This document shows positions 1-7,988 of a stretch of DNA of 21,810 bases, one piece after another. The notes beneath the pieces were generated by a model. It made no database searches. It had not been told where the DNA came from and saw only the letters and a list, made by a program, of their open reading frames with translations. Made by a program: the position numbers and the translations under genes. This stretch comes from a virus, in IMG/VR virus record IMGVR_UViG_3300035184_001680, positions 1 through 21,810 of that record. The stretch is one strand, 5' to 3'. Each line of letters opens with the position of its first letter. Position 1 is the first letter of the stretch.

Positions 1-9
1 ATAAAAGTT

Positions 10-783
10 ATGAAGCTAACAGCAGAAAAAATCCAAATGAATTGGGTAGAATTCCTATCCAACATTGAAACTTACATAACAGGTAATCGTAAGAAACAAT
101 TACTTGATTTCTATAATAAGTATGGAGAAAGAATTATGATGATGCCCGCATCTCATAAAAAAGAATATCACTCTGCCTTCCCTGGGGGATATGTTGATCA
201 TGTAAATAGAGTCGTTAATGTATCTTTATCTATGTCTTCCCTTTGGAAAGATTTTGGTTGTGATATGACTACATTTACTACCGAAGAATTAATATTCTCA
301 GCTATTAATCATGATTTAGGTAAAATGGGAGATGGTGAGCATGAAGCATATATACCTCAGACAGATAAATGGAGAAAAGATAAATTAGGTGAAGATTATA
401 CATTTAATAAAAAATTAGCTTTTGCATCCGTTCCAGATCGTGGGTTATTTTTACTCCAAGAACATGGCATTTCATATACATTTAATGAGATGATTGGTAT
501 TCAAACTCATGATGGGTTATATGATTCAGCTAATGATAAATATCTTAAAGGTTATATGCCCGAACAAAAACCTCGCACCTCCCTCCCATTTATTTTACAC
601 CAAGCCGATATGTTAGCTGCTAGGGTTGAATTTGAAATCGAATGGTTACCTAAATTTAAACATCCCGTGGATACTGTTAAGAAAAGTTTTACATTAGATA
701 ATAATAAAAAATCAACCACAAAAAATAAAGCATTAAGCTCTATTCAAAGTGAAGGTTTACAAAATATTTTTAATAAATTATGA
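10..783 (+). CDS. HD-domain metal-dependent phosphohydrolase (YhaM-like fold), 257 aa
   Basis: Probable soluble metal-dependent phosphohydrolase of the HD superfamily. The metal-ligand pattern is visible in order: His64 in GGYVDH, His101-Asp102 in INHDLGK, His167 in QTHDG and Asp200 in HQADMLA. The GGYVDH segment before the HD pair resembles the YhaM type of HD exoribonuclease or nucleotidase; that family comparison is from memory. Residues 1-45 are helical and the Lys/Asn-rich tail from about 225 looks flexible. The substrate cannot be read from sequence; RNA ends, nucleotides or a cyclic nucleotide signal are all possible. The ATG at 10 gives a sensible helical start, but only nine bases lie upstream, so an earlier start outside the window cannot be excluded. 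The stop overlaps the next start (ATGA), suggesting translational coupling. It sits before the late sigma gene, so it is probably expressed before the structural genes. Confidence 0.85.
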   Translation: MKLTAEKIQMNWVEFLSNIETYITGNRKKQLLDFYNKYGERIMMMPASHKKEYHSAFPGGYVDHVNRVVNVSLSMSSLWKDFGCDMTTFTTEELIFSAINHDLGKMGDGEHEAYIPQTDKWRKDKLGEDYTFNKKLAFASVPDRGLFLLQEHGISYTFNEMIGIQTHDGLYDSANDKYLKGYMPEQKPRTSLPFILHQADMLAARVEFEIEWLPKFKHPVDTVKKSFTLDNNKKSTTKNKALSSIQSEGLQNIFNKL

Positions 784-1070
784 TCATCTCATTTACAGGT
801 ATAGTAATAACACTTTTATCAATAGCCCTCCTAATTTTCTTTTTCACAACTCTTAATTTACTTAGGAAAAATGAAAAGGCCGAAGATATTGTTGTTGGGT
901 ATCTTACATACTTAGACCAAATTTCTAGAGTAATAGAAGCATCAGACGAAAAATTAAAAAAAATTGATATTAAGGGATCATTTGCCTCAGATGATGAAGT
1001 AGGTTTTTTCTTTAAACAAATAAAGCAAATTCAAGATATCCTTAATGAATTTAAATTAAAAAAATATTAA
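780..1070 (+). CDS. Small single-pass membrane protein, unknown function, 96 aa
   Basis: I do not recognise the family. Residues about 3-27 form one strongly hydrophobic segment (ISFTGIVITLLSIALLIFFF) followed by a basic patch (LLRKNEK). This suggests an N-terminal anchor with the rest in the cytoplasm. Residues 35-96 are charged and predicted helical, with an Ile/Leu spacing compatible with a short coiled coil. No cleavage site is evident. It overlaps the HD-domain gene by four bases (ATGA) and lies six bases before the sigma gene, so the three were probably co-transcribed. A membrane tether, holin accessory or superinfection factor would all fit its shape, but nothing in the sequence decides between them. 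Confidence 0.8.
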   Translation: MIISFTGIVITLLSIALLIFFFTTLNLLRKNEKAEDIVVGYLTYLDQISRVIEASDEKLKKIDIKGSFASDDEVGFFFKQIKQIQDILNEFKLKKY

Positions 1071-1076
1071 GGGTTA

Positions 1077-1889
1077 ATGGATCACATAATAAAAAAACAT
1101 AAATCACAACCACAAAAAAAAGTTTATTTTTCCAAAGAAACCGAGGCAGCCATTGTTAGGTATAATAAATCAAAAGATGGTGATGAGAGGAGTGATATTT
1201 ATGAAGAATGGGTTCATTGGCCCTTTTATAAATTAACTGAAAATATAATCCATACTTTTAAATTTTACCATACAGATGGTGTTGAAAATTTAGAAGACCT
1301 CCAACATGAAATTATTACATTTTTATTATCTAAAATACACCTCTTTAACCCTGATAATGGGGCTAAAGCTTATTCCTATTTTGGTACTATTGTTAAACGT
1401 TGGTTAATAACATATAATCAAAAGAACTATGGTAATAAAATCAAAAATCTAAATATTGTTGATTTAAATAATTATTCCCAACTAGATACTACATCTCCAA
1501 GTTTTATTTTATCAAAAGCTAGAATGGACGATACTAATAATATAGTTGAAGAGGAGGAATTTAGTAATAGAAACTTATCAGTAGGCAAAGAATACAAGTA
1601 TGAAGATCGTTTATCCCAGTTTATAGATCAGTACGTTGAGTATTGTACTGATAGAATTTATACTCTCTTCCCTAAAGGTAATGATGCAACTATAGCAGAT
1701 GCAATTTTAGAACTATTTAGGAAGCGGGACCAAATTGATGTTTTTAATAAAAAAGCTCTTTATATTTATATTCGCGAGATGGTTGATGTTAAAACCCCAA
1801 AAATTACCAAAATAGCTAATAAACTATATGGTATTTTTAAAGTAAAATACTTATTTTATTTAGAGCACGGTTACTTTCCAACAAAATAA
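1077..1889 (+). CDS. 55: Late-transcription sigma factor, T4 gp55-like, 270 aa
   Basis: Phage-encoded sigma factor expected to direct host RNA polymerase to late promoters. The region-2 core is clear at residues about 70-118: an acidic helix (LEDLQHEIITFLL), then FNPDNGAKAYSYFGTIVKR and WLITYNQKNYG. This is the typical sigma region 2 pattern (F-P-x-G-x-K-A-x-x-Y). T4 gp55 is about 185 residues and has only a region-2-like core. This protein is longer, with an acidic linker (about 150-175) and a C-terminal helical part (about 205-262) containing TPKITKIANKLYG, which could be a helix-turn-helix. I do not see the hydrophobic clamp-binding tail of T4 gp55. A weak AAGGG lies five bases before the ATG, one of few Shine-Dalgarno-like leaders here. 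The first copy of the 16-base putative late promoter follows directly at 1902, which fits a sigma factor lying upstream of the genes it switches on. Confidence 0.85.
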   Translation: MDHIIKKHKSQPQKKVYFSKETEAAIVRYNKSKDGDERSDIYEEWVHWPFYKLTENIIHTFKFYHTDGVENLEDLQHEIITFLLSKIHLFNPDNGAKAYSYFGTIVKRWLITYNQKNYGNKIKNLNIVDLNNYSQLDTTSPSFILSKARMDDTNNIVEEEEFSNRNLSVGKEYKYEDRLSQFIDQYVEYCTDRIYTLFPKGNDATIADAILELFRKRDQIDVFNKKALYIYIREMVDVKTPKITKIANKLYGIFKVKYLFYLEHGYFPTK

Positions 1890-1901
1890 TTTTAAACTTA
1901 C

Positions 1902-1917
1902 ATATTTATAATCAAAA
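1902..1917 (+). promoter_or_regulatory. Putative late promoter, copy 1 (ATATTTATAATNAAAA)
   Basis: First of three copies of a 16-base element identical at 15 positions. It contains a perfect TATAAT (1907-1912), preceded by an AAACTTAC leader that is partly shared with the other copies. It lies in the 33-base gap after the sigma gene, and the ATG of the next gene is five bases past its end. I read it as the -10 region of a late promoter recognised by the phage sigma factor. The T4 late box TATAAATA is similar but not identical. No host-type -35 is evident. Confidence 0.65.
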
Positions 1918-1922
1918 ATCAT

Positions 1923-2267
1923 ATGGGACAGTTAGAATCATTTGTTTTTGGCGATAAAACATTTTCAGATATACTTGAAGAAATTTATAATAACCAAAAA
2001 AGGAGGGATGCTCAAGTAGTAGCCCTTATATCTGAATTAAAACCTTTAATTAAGGAATTAGGAGATGCCACACTTATAGTACCTCTTATTAAGGAGTATA
2101 TGGAGATAGGTGTGAAAAATGACGAAGCTTTAATTAAAATGGCAACTATAGTTCAACGAGCACTTCAAAATGTAAATGATGATGGGGGGTTTGGAATTTC
2201 TGATGAAGAGAAAGATCAACTTTTAGCTGAAATGGATAAACTCCAAATAAAATCTAAGGATGCCTAA
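1923..2267 (+). CDS. Small helical protein preceding the gp5-like spike gene, 114 aa
   Basis: Family not recognised. It is an acidic, almost entirely helical protein. Residues 18-60 and 85-112 have heptad-like hydrophobic spacing (ALISELKPLIKEL, LIVPLIKEYMEIG, DQLLAEMDKLQIK), so it may oligomerise or act as an assembly chaperone. There is no signal peptide or membrane segment. It is the first gene after putative late promoter copy 1 and overlaps the spike gene by eight bases, so translation of the two is likely coupled. A role in assembly of the central baseplate hub is a guess from position only. Confidence 0.8.
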   Translation: MGQLESFVFGDKTFSDILEEIYNNQKRRDAQVVALISELKPLIKELGDATLIVPLIKEYMEIGVKNDEALIKMATIVQRALQNVNDDGGFGISDEEKDQLLAEMDKLQIKSKDA

Positions 2268-3489
2268 ACAAAGAACAGGTTTATCATCATTAAACCCCAC
2301 TCAATCTACAAAATCTATTCCCTTAAACATATTCCCAGCTAGGGTAACTATGACAATTTTGGACAATACGACAGAAAGAGAAGCTTTTCAAAATTTTGGA
2401 GAGTGGAGTTCAATTGGTAGTCTATTTTTTTCAAAGCTTAACAGTCCTAATCCCAGTAAAAAATTTACAACTGATAATTTTGCCAAACCTCTATTTCCTA
2501 ATACCTCTAATATACCCTTACATAATGAATTAGTATATGTTATGGCTTTACCTAATAGTAATGTTCAATCTGATGTTAATGATTTAACTTATTATTATTT
2601 CCAAGCTATTAATATTTGGAATAGCACTCACCATAACGCAATTCCTGATCCTATTAATAATAGTTCTTTACCATCTTCTCAAACCCAAGACTATGAGCAA
2701 ACCTCAGCGGGGTCTGTAAGAAGAGTTACAGATGGGGGTACAGAAATTGAATTAGGTAATACATTTCAAGAAAAAATATCTATTCGTAATTTACAACCTT
2801 ATGCCGGGGATATAATACATCAAGGGAGATGGGGTCAATCTCTTAGATTTGGGTCTACTGTTAAAGAAACCCCAATCCCTAATACTTGGTCAACATCTGG
2901 GGAAGATGGTGATCCTATAACAATATTAAGAAATGGGCAGTATGAAGGAGATACAGAACCTTGGATCCCACAGGTAGAGGATATTAATGATGATGCTTCA
3001 AGTATGTGGTTAACTAAAAACCAAAAAATACCAATTAATGTATCAACTCGAACATATAGATCATATCAAACCCCACCAGAATCCCCTAATTTATTTACAG
3101 GGGAACAAATACTCTTAAATTCCGGTCGTTTAATTTTTAATTCTAAGACAGATTCAATTCTTCTAAGTGCTAAAAAAACAATAAATTTAAACTCTGTTGA
3201 TAGTGTCAATATTGATTCACCTCTAACTGTAATCCAATCACCCACAGTTTTATTAGGTGATAAAAATGCAACTGAGCCTATAATATTAGGTGATACATTT
3301 CTATCTGATTTCTCATCATTGATGTCTTCTTTAGTAACTTTATGCCAGCAATTACAAGTACCTATGGCTTTAGCATCACTTCAACCTCATGCGGGTTTGC
3401 CTACCCCGGCAACTCAAACCCTTACAAAAGCTCAAAACATGATTAACAGAATAAATAATTATAAATCAAAAGTAAGTAAATCTAAATAA
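2260..3489 (+). CDS. 5: Baseplate central spike / hub protein, gp5-like without lysozyme domain, 409 aa
   Basis: Likely forms the trimeric membrane-piercing spike at the centre of the baseplate. Residues about 20-200 look like an OB-fold region carrying long insertions; its last strands include LQPYAGDIIHQGRWGQSLRF, a pattern seen in phage gp5 and Mu gp45-type spikes. Residues about 280-345 show short repeating strands with spaced hydrophobic residues (QILLNSGRLIFNSKTDSILL, then KKTINLNSVDSVNID), typical of the intertwined beta-helix of such spikes. A helical C-terminal tail follows (345-400). T4 gp5 is 575 residues with an internal lysozyme domain; none is visible here. The ATG at 2260 overlaps the preceding gene by eight bases, and the stop shares one base with the next start (TAATG). 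The spike assignment rests on fold pattern and position next to gp25 and gp6 genes. Confidence 0.78.
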   Translation: MPKQRTGLSSLNPTQSTKSIPLNIFPARVTMTILDNTTEREAFQNFGEWSSIGSLFFSKLNSPNPSKKFTTDNFAKPLFPNTSNIPLHNELVYVMALPNSNVQSDVNDLTYYYFQAINIWNSTHHNAIPDPINNSSLPSSQTQDYEQTSAGSVRRVTDGGTEIELGNTFQEKISIRNLQPYAGDIIHQGRWGQSLRFGSTVKETPIPNTWSTSGEDGDPITILRNGQYEGDTEPWIPQVEDINDDASSMWLTKNQKIPINVSTRTYRSYQTPPESPNLFTGEQILLNSGRLIFNSKTDSILLSAKKTINLNSVDSVNIDSPLTVIQSPTVLLGDKNATEPIILGDTFLSDFSSLMSSLVTLCQQLQVPMALASLQPHAGLPTPATQTLTKAQNMINRINNYKSKVSKSK

Positions 3490-5276
3490 TGTCTTATTTA
3501 ACTAAACTAGCATTTTCAAAAGGTACAGAGGTAATTAAGGTTGCTACTAATATGGAAATTTCTATTCAAAATTTAATAGAAAAATTTAGAAACGAATGCC
3601 CTCCTAAAGAAGACTTACTTCAAATAGTAAAACAAAAAAACCAAATTCAAGAAGGTTTAGAACAAGTTGTATCAGCCTTTGACGCTGTAAATACTGTAGC
3701 TGTAACAACTGGTACATTAGTTGATACGATTTCTATAGCTGTACAAATTATTAAAGCAATTCCATTCCCAACTTCAACTCCCCCTGGATTAGGTGTCCCA
3801 ATTAATGTTCTTACTCTTCTTTCAGACTCTTTAGATAAATTAGGATTTTTACTAAGACAAACTAAGGGTGCAGTATCAGTAGTCCCTGTTATTACTAGAC
3901 AAATTACTGATTCAGCCTCTATTATAATATTAAAACTACAAGAATTAGACGTTCTTTTTAGTACGTGTTTAGAGGAGTCCTTAAATAATGCAAATATGGA
4001 ATGGGATCCTGAGTTTAATTATACTGAAAAGGATTCTTGCATTTATGAAAGAAAACCATATGCTTCAAAAATAAACAATAATTTAAATTTACAACCTAAT
4101 TTAAACCCCATAGCCTGGCAGTTAACTACAATGGCTAGTATTAGGGAAAATTTAGCTGTAGAAATAGGTAATGTAGTAGCAACTTCTGGAAACTTTGATG
4201 ATGACTTAACTAATGTTGAAGATGAACAGGCGTTATTAGCTCAATTGAGTGCAAACTCAAAAGAAGCTTACATTTATAAAGGTTTTAGATTTGAACTTCA
4301 ATATGAACAATATAATCAATTTTCCTTCCCATCTAGAAGAATTTTTATTAAGTTTGAAAGCGATGACACTCAAGAAGTATATTTTGGTCTTTCTTTTTAT
4401 AATTTAAAAAATAGCGTTTATTCTTATAGTAACTCTGTTAAAATTTTGGTAAATGAGGCTAAATTTAGGGTTGATAATCTTAATTATGATTATTGGTGGA
4501 ATAGGTGGAATGATCGCCAATTAGCATTACTCGAAGGTCTTACAGAAGAAGTAGAAATAATAGAAACCGAAATAGGAAATGAAACAACTTCATCACTACC
4601 ACCCACAAATAATACTAATACAGGTACTGAAGATAATAGTAATCCTCCTAATTACCCATTTGCTATTAAATTAATAAAACAGCCATGGTCAAATTGGAAT
4701 AATTTAGGTAGTACAGATGCTAATTTCCAAAGAAAGATGTATGGTCCTAATCCTTATAAAACAGTTCCTTTTAGTCTTGATATTGGAAAATCCTTACAAA
4801 AAAGTGCATATAGGGCTAATGTTAATGGTTTAAGTGATTTTGGGGGTATGAATGCAAGTAGTAGTATAAGGTTAAAAGCAGATGTAAAAGTCCCAGGCAC
4901 TGTAATAACCTTTAGAGTAGATACTGGTAGGTTTACCCCAAATAATATATCAGGAGCTTATCCTACCACTTGGGGAACATTTAGACCAGGGATAGATAAT
5001 GAATATGTTAGAGGTAAAGTAGATGTAAAAATTAATGCAGCATCAGGTTCGGAATATCAAAATATCAAATTATTAACCGTTCAAGAAGGAGTCAAAAATT
5101 ATTCTTTTACATATCCTGAAGCTGGTATATATTATATTGAGGCTACAATTTGGGAGGGTAATAAATATAATGATGTTAATGGTATTCCTTTTAATAATTA
5201 TAACTTCCTTAATGAGACTGCAATCAATGCCAACCAATCAGCTTCTTTAATCATATCCTATGAAAATCAACCTTAA
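3489..5276 (+). CDS. Putative virion structural protein of the baseplate cluster, 595 aa
   Basis: No family recognised with certainty. Residues 1-170 are mostly helical with long hydrophobic stretches (65-95 and 104-160, e.g. VVPVITRQITDSASIIILKL). These could be buried amphipathic helices, and the Pro/Gly-rich segment at 91-105 breaks them. Residues 255-335 are beta-rich with aromatics (YIYKGFRFELQYEQ, YDYWWNRWNDR). A low-complexity linker of Thr, Asn, Pro and Gly spans about 366-389. Residues 390-595 look like a beta-sandwich (SIRLKADVKVPGTVITFRVD), perhaps a carbohydrate-binding or Ig-like domain. It shares the base at 3489 with the spike gene and ends its presumed transcription unit, followed by a 64-base gap holding the second putative promoter. 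Position between gp5-like and gp25 suggests a tail or baseplate component; hub (gp27-type) is possible but unproven. Confidence 0.82.
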   Translation: MSYLTKLAFSKGTEVIKVATNMEISIQNLIEKFRNECPPKEDLLQIVKQKNQIQEGLEQVVSAFDAVNTVAVTTGTLVDTISIAVQIIKAIPFPTSTPPGLGVPINVLTLLSDSLDKLGFLLRQTKGAVSVVPVITRQITDSASIIILKLQELDVLFSTCLEESLNNANMEWDPEFNYTEKDSCIYERKPYASKINNNLNLQPNLNPIAWQLTTMASIRENLAVEIGNVVATSGNFDDDLTNVEDEQALLAQLSANSKEAYIYKGFRFELQYEQYNQFSFPSRRIFIKFESDDTQEVYFGLSFYNLKNSVYSYSNSVKILVNEAKFRVDNLNYDYWWNRWNDRQLALLEGLTEEVEIIETEIGNETTSSLPPTNNTNTGTEDNSNPPNYPFAIKLIKQPWSNWNNLGSTDANFQRKMYGPNPYKTVPFSLDIGKSLQKSAYRANVNGLSDFGGMNASSSIRLKADVKVPGTVITFRVDTGRFTPNNISGAYPTTWGTFRPGIDNEYVRGKVDVKINAASGSEYQNIKLLTVQEGVKNYSFTYPEAGIYYIEATIWEGNKYNDVNGIPFNNYNFLNETAINANQSASLIISYENQP

Positions 5277-5324
5277 ATTTTTTAACTGAAATAAAAGTAA
5301 ACATACAAAAAATTAACTAACTTA

Positions 5325-5340
5325 ATATTTATAATAAAAA
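5325..5340 (+). promoter_or_regulatory. Putative late promoter, copy 2, abutting the start codon
   Basis: Second copy of the 16-base element, with TATAAT at 5330-5335 and an AACTTA leader. It ends at the base immediately before the ATG at 5341. With normal -10 spacing, transcription would begin at or within the start codon, giving a leaderless mRNA. The next in-frame methionine is about 60 residues on, past a conserved-looking helix, so the annotated start is probably right. It would drive the long unit 5341-18290. Confidence 0.65.
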
Positions 5341-5703
5341 ATGAAGTCAACAGAATTAAAAATCTTAATAAAATCAGCCGTAAGAGAAGCAATTCAAGAA
5401 GAATTGAAAGATATCTTATTAGAGGCTGTTAAGACTCCTCAAGTTTTACAACACCCAACCACAACACATACCCCAATTGTAGAGAATGTTCTTACTACTA
5501 ACTCTAATCCCCCATCTCCGAGCATGAGTGCTGAAGATAAAAGGGAGGCGTATAAAAATATTTTAGGTGATACAGCAGCATCTTTTAATTCAAGTAATGT
5601 CCCTCAAGGTTTTCAACCCAAACCTGGGTTTGATTCATCTAACGGAACTTTACCTGGTGGGGAAGTTGATATGTCCCAAATATCACAATTAATGAAAAGA
5701 TAA
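5341..5703 (+). CDS. Small protein with amphipathic N-terminal helix tag, 120 aa
   Basis: Function not known. Residues 3-30 form a charged amphipathic helix (LKILIKSAVREAIQEELKDI). Similar short Lys/Arg/Glu helical starts occur on many proteins of marine T4-like phages, as I recall. Residues 32-60 are a Thr/Pro-rich disordered stretch, a short helical segment sits at about 64-75 (SAEDKREAYKNILGD), and the rest is Gly/Pro/Ser-rich, ending in a small helix (MSQISQLMKR). There is no catalytic motif. It is the first gene behind putative promoter copy 2 and lies three bases before gp25, so it is probably made in step with the baseplate wedge and may be a minor virion or assembly protein. Confidence 0.78.
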   Translation: MKSTELKILIKSAVREAIQEELKDILLEAVKTPQVLQHPTTTHTPIVENVLTTNSNPPSPSMSAEDKREAYKNILGDTAASFNSSNVPQGFQPKPGFDSSNGTLPGGEVDMSQISQLMKR

Positions 5704-5706
5704 AAA

Positions 5707-6114
5707 ATGGCACGAATATTACAAAACAGATTTCCCATTGACTCAGTTGCTAGAAAAGCGGTTGGGTTTGGTTTTCCTTTAAATGGTCCTGCTGTTTTTG
5801 TGCCTACATATACAACTCGAGAACAAACAAAAGCAAACTTAATTAATTATTTATTAACCAATAAGGGTGAAAGGGTATTTAATCCTAACTTTGGAGCTGA
5901 TTTAAGAAATTTATTATTTGAAAATATTTTAAATCGTACAACAGACGAATTACAAGAAATAATACAAAATGATATAAATTTATACTTCCCTCAAGTTATT
6001 ATAAAACAAATTCGATTCGACAATCAACCTGATATTAATACAATTAATTTTTCCTTAACATATACAATATTAAATTTTGGGATAACCGATGATATAACTA
6101 TATTACTACAATAA
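5707..6114 (+). CDS. 25: Baseplate wedge protein gp25, 135 aa
   Basis: A wedge subunit of the contractile-tail baseplate of the gp25/GPW family, with a lysozyme-like fold but a structural role. It contributes to the core bundle that joins wedges and contacts the sheath. The diagnostic block is at residues 50-71, with LTNKGERVFNPNFGADLRN followed by LLFE; the conserved start TREQTKANLINYLL precedes it at 37-50. Length matches T4 gp25 (132 residues). The C-terminal part alternates beta strands (VIIKQIRFD, INFSLTYTI), as expected. It starts three bases after the preceding stop, in an A-rich leader without Shine-Dalgarno, and its stop shares one base with the gp6 start (TAATG). Confidence 0.93.
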   Translation: MARILQNRFPIDSVARKAVGFGFPLNGPAVFVPTYTTREQTKANLINYLLTNKGERVFNPNFGADLRNLLFENILNRTTDELQEIIQNDINLYFPQVIIKQIRFDNQPDINTINFSLTYTILNFGITDDITILLQ

Positions 6115-7976
6115 TGGCAGATTTAAAAAGAGACATAAGGTATGTTGATAAGGATTTTAACCAGTTTAGAAATTCCTTAATACAATATACAAAAACATAT
6201 TTTCCTAATACTTATAATGACTTTACAGATACTTCTACAGGTATGCTGTTTATGGAAATGACATCTTATGTTGGGGATGTTTTATCATTCTATCTAGATA
6301 ATCAAATACAAGAAACTTTTATCCAAAAAGCAAGACAGCAAGAAAATTTATACCAGATGTCTTACTTGTTAGGTTATAAGCCAAAAGTTACAACAGCAGC
6401 TTCTGTGAATATAGACTTCTACCAACAACTCCCAGCATCACAATCTGCAGGTGCATATGTTCCGGATTTTAATTATTCCATGATAATTCCTGAAAATACC
6501 CAAATAACTTCTAATTTAAATAGTACACAAAACTTTTTAATAGAAGATGTAATTGACTTTTCAGCCTCAGGTTCTCTGGATCCTACAGAAGTTACAGTTT
6601 ACCAAATATCAAATGGTAACCCAACATATTATTTATTAAAAAAGACTAGAAAAGCAATTTCTGCTACAATTAATTCAATACCTTTTACATTTGCAGCTTC
6701 TAAGCGGTATGATACAAGAACACTCGTAAAATCCAATATTATAGGCGTATTAGACGTGGTAGATACTGATGGCAATACTTGGTATGAAGTACCAAATATG
6801 GCGCAGGAAAACGTATTTGATACGATACGAAATACTAATCAAAATGATCCAACATTTAATAAAGAGGCGGATGCTCCCTACTTACTTAAACTAAAACAAG
6901 TTCAAAGGAGATTTGTTACTAGATTTATAAACTCTGGAAGTTTAGAATTTCAATTTGGGGCAGGTTCAACTCGAAGTAATGATGAGGAGATAGTTCCTAA
7001 CCCTGATAATGTAGGTTTGGGTTTACCTTTTGAAAGAGACCAATTAACAACCGCATTTTCACCATTAAACTTTATATTTACTAATACTTATGGTATTGCC
7101 CCTTATAATACTACTTTAAATGTAAGATATTTAACTGGTGGGGGTGTCGCATCTAATGTTGAAGCCGGAACCTTAACAGTTTTAAACGATACTAATTTTA
7201 AATTTATTAATCCAAACTTATCTAATACATCATTAGCAAACCAAATTTTCTCTTCTATCTCATCTAATAACCCTTTAGCTGCAGATGGAGGTCAAGATGG
7301 GGACACAACAGAAGAATTAAGATTAAATGCTGTAGGAAATTTCCAAAACCAACTTCGTACTGTAACCAAAGAAGATTATTTAATTAGAGCTCTATCAATG
7401 CCCTCTAATTTAGGAACTATAGCTAAAGCTTATGCCCAGCCTACTAAGATAGGTGAATTTAACCCTGGTGAATTACCAACAATGTTAGATTTATATGTTT
7501 TAACTTATGATGCAAATTCAAATTTAAGAACAGCTTCTTCTTTAATGAAGGCAAATCTTTCAACTTATTTAGCTGAATATAGAATGATAAATGATTCAAT
7601 TAATATCAAAGATGCCTTTATTATTAATATAGAAGTAATATTTGATATAATAGTATTGCCTAACTATAATAATAACGAAACTATTACTAAATGTATTACA
7701 TCCTTACAAAACCAATTAAATACTGATAGATGGCAGATAAACCAACCAATTTTATTAAAAGATTTATATATTCTTTTAGATAAAGTAGAGGGGGTTCAAA
7801 CTGTAAAAAATGTAGTAATTAATAATTTAACTGGAGATGCTTTAGGTTATAGTGAATACGCTTATGATATAGCAGGTGCTACATTAAATGAAGTAGTTTA
7901 CCCATCTATAGATCCTATGATTTTTGAAGTTAAATACCCAAAAGAAGATATTAAAGGTAGAGTAGTACCCCTATAA
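6114..7976 (+). CDS. 6: Baseplate wedge protein gp6, 620 aa
   Basis: A principal wedge protein of T4-type baseplates; dimers of gp6 link adjacent wedges into the inner ring. The N-terminal block is strongly diagnostic: DLKRDIRYVDKDFNQFR (3-19), TKTYFPNTYNDF (26-37), STGMLFMEMTSYVGDVLSFY (41-60) and LLGYKPK (85-91). A baseplate-J-like core appears at about 389-440 (GGQDGDTTEELRLNAVGNFQ, then LRTVTKEDYLIRAL). Length is near T4 gp6 (660). It is separated by 12 bases from the next gene. The stop region CTATAAATAA contains a T4-like TATAAATA, which I do not accept as a promoter because the same octamer also occurs inside other genes here. Confidence 0.94.
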   Translation: MADLKRDIRYVDKDFNQFRNSLIQYTKTYFPNTYNDFTDTSTGMLFMEMTSYVGDVLSFYLDNQIQETFIQKARQQENLYQMSYLLGYKPKVTTAASVNIDFYQQLPASQSAGAYVPDFNYSMIIPENTQITSNLNSTQNFLIEDVIDFSASGSLDPTEVTVYQISNGNPTYYLLKKTRKAISATINSIPFTFAASKRYDTRTLVKSNIIGVLDVVDTDGNTWYEVPNMAQENVFDTIRNTNQNDPTFNKEADAPYLLKLKQVQRRFVTRFINSGSLEFQFGAGSTRSNDEEIVPNPDNVGLGLPFERDQLTTAFSPLNFIFTNTYGIAPYNTTLNVRYLTGGGVASNVEAGTLTVLNDTNFKFINPNLSNTSLANQIFSSISSNNPLAADGGQDGDTTEELRLNAVGNFQNQLRTVTKEDYLIRALSMPSNLGTIAKAYAQPTKIGEFNPGELPTMLDLYVLTYDANSNLRTASSLMKANLSTYLAEYRMINDSINIKDAFIINIEVIFDIIVLPNYNNNETITKCITSLQNQLNTDRWQINQPILLKDLYILLDKVEGVQTVKNVVINNLTGDALGYSEYAYDIAGATLNEVVYPSIDPMIFEVKYPKEDIKGRVVPL

Positions 7977-7988
7977 ATAAAAAATAAT

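Noticed and set aside
5270-5290. A run of six T after the 595-residue protein gene considered as a terminator
   Set aside because: There is no GC-containing stem before the run; only a 4-base TTAA inverted repeat is present.
7972-7979. TATAAATA, identical to the T4 late promoter box, overlapping the gp6 stop codon and 9 bases before the next ATG
   Set aside because: CTATAAATA also occurs inside the giant gene (around 11768 and 12630), so in DNA this AT-rich it is expected by chance. It also lacks the flank shared by the three 16-base elements.
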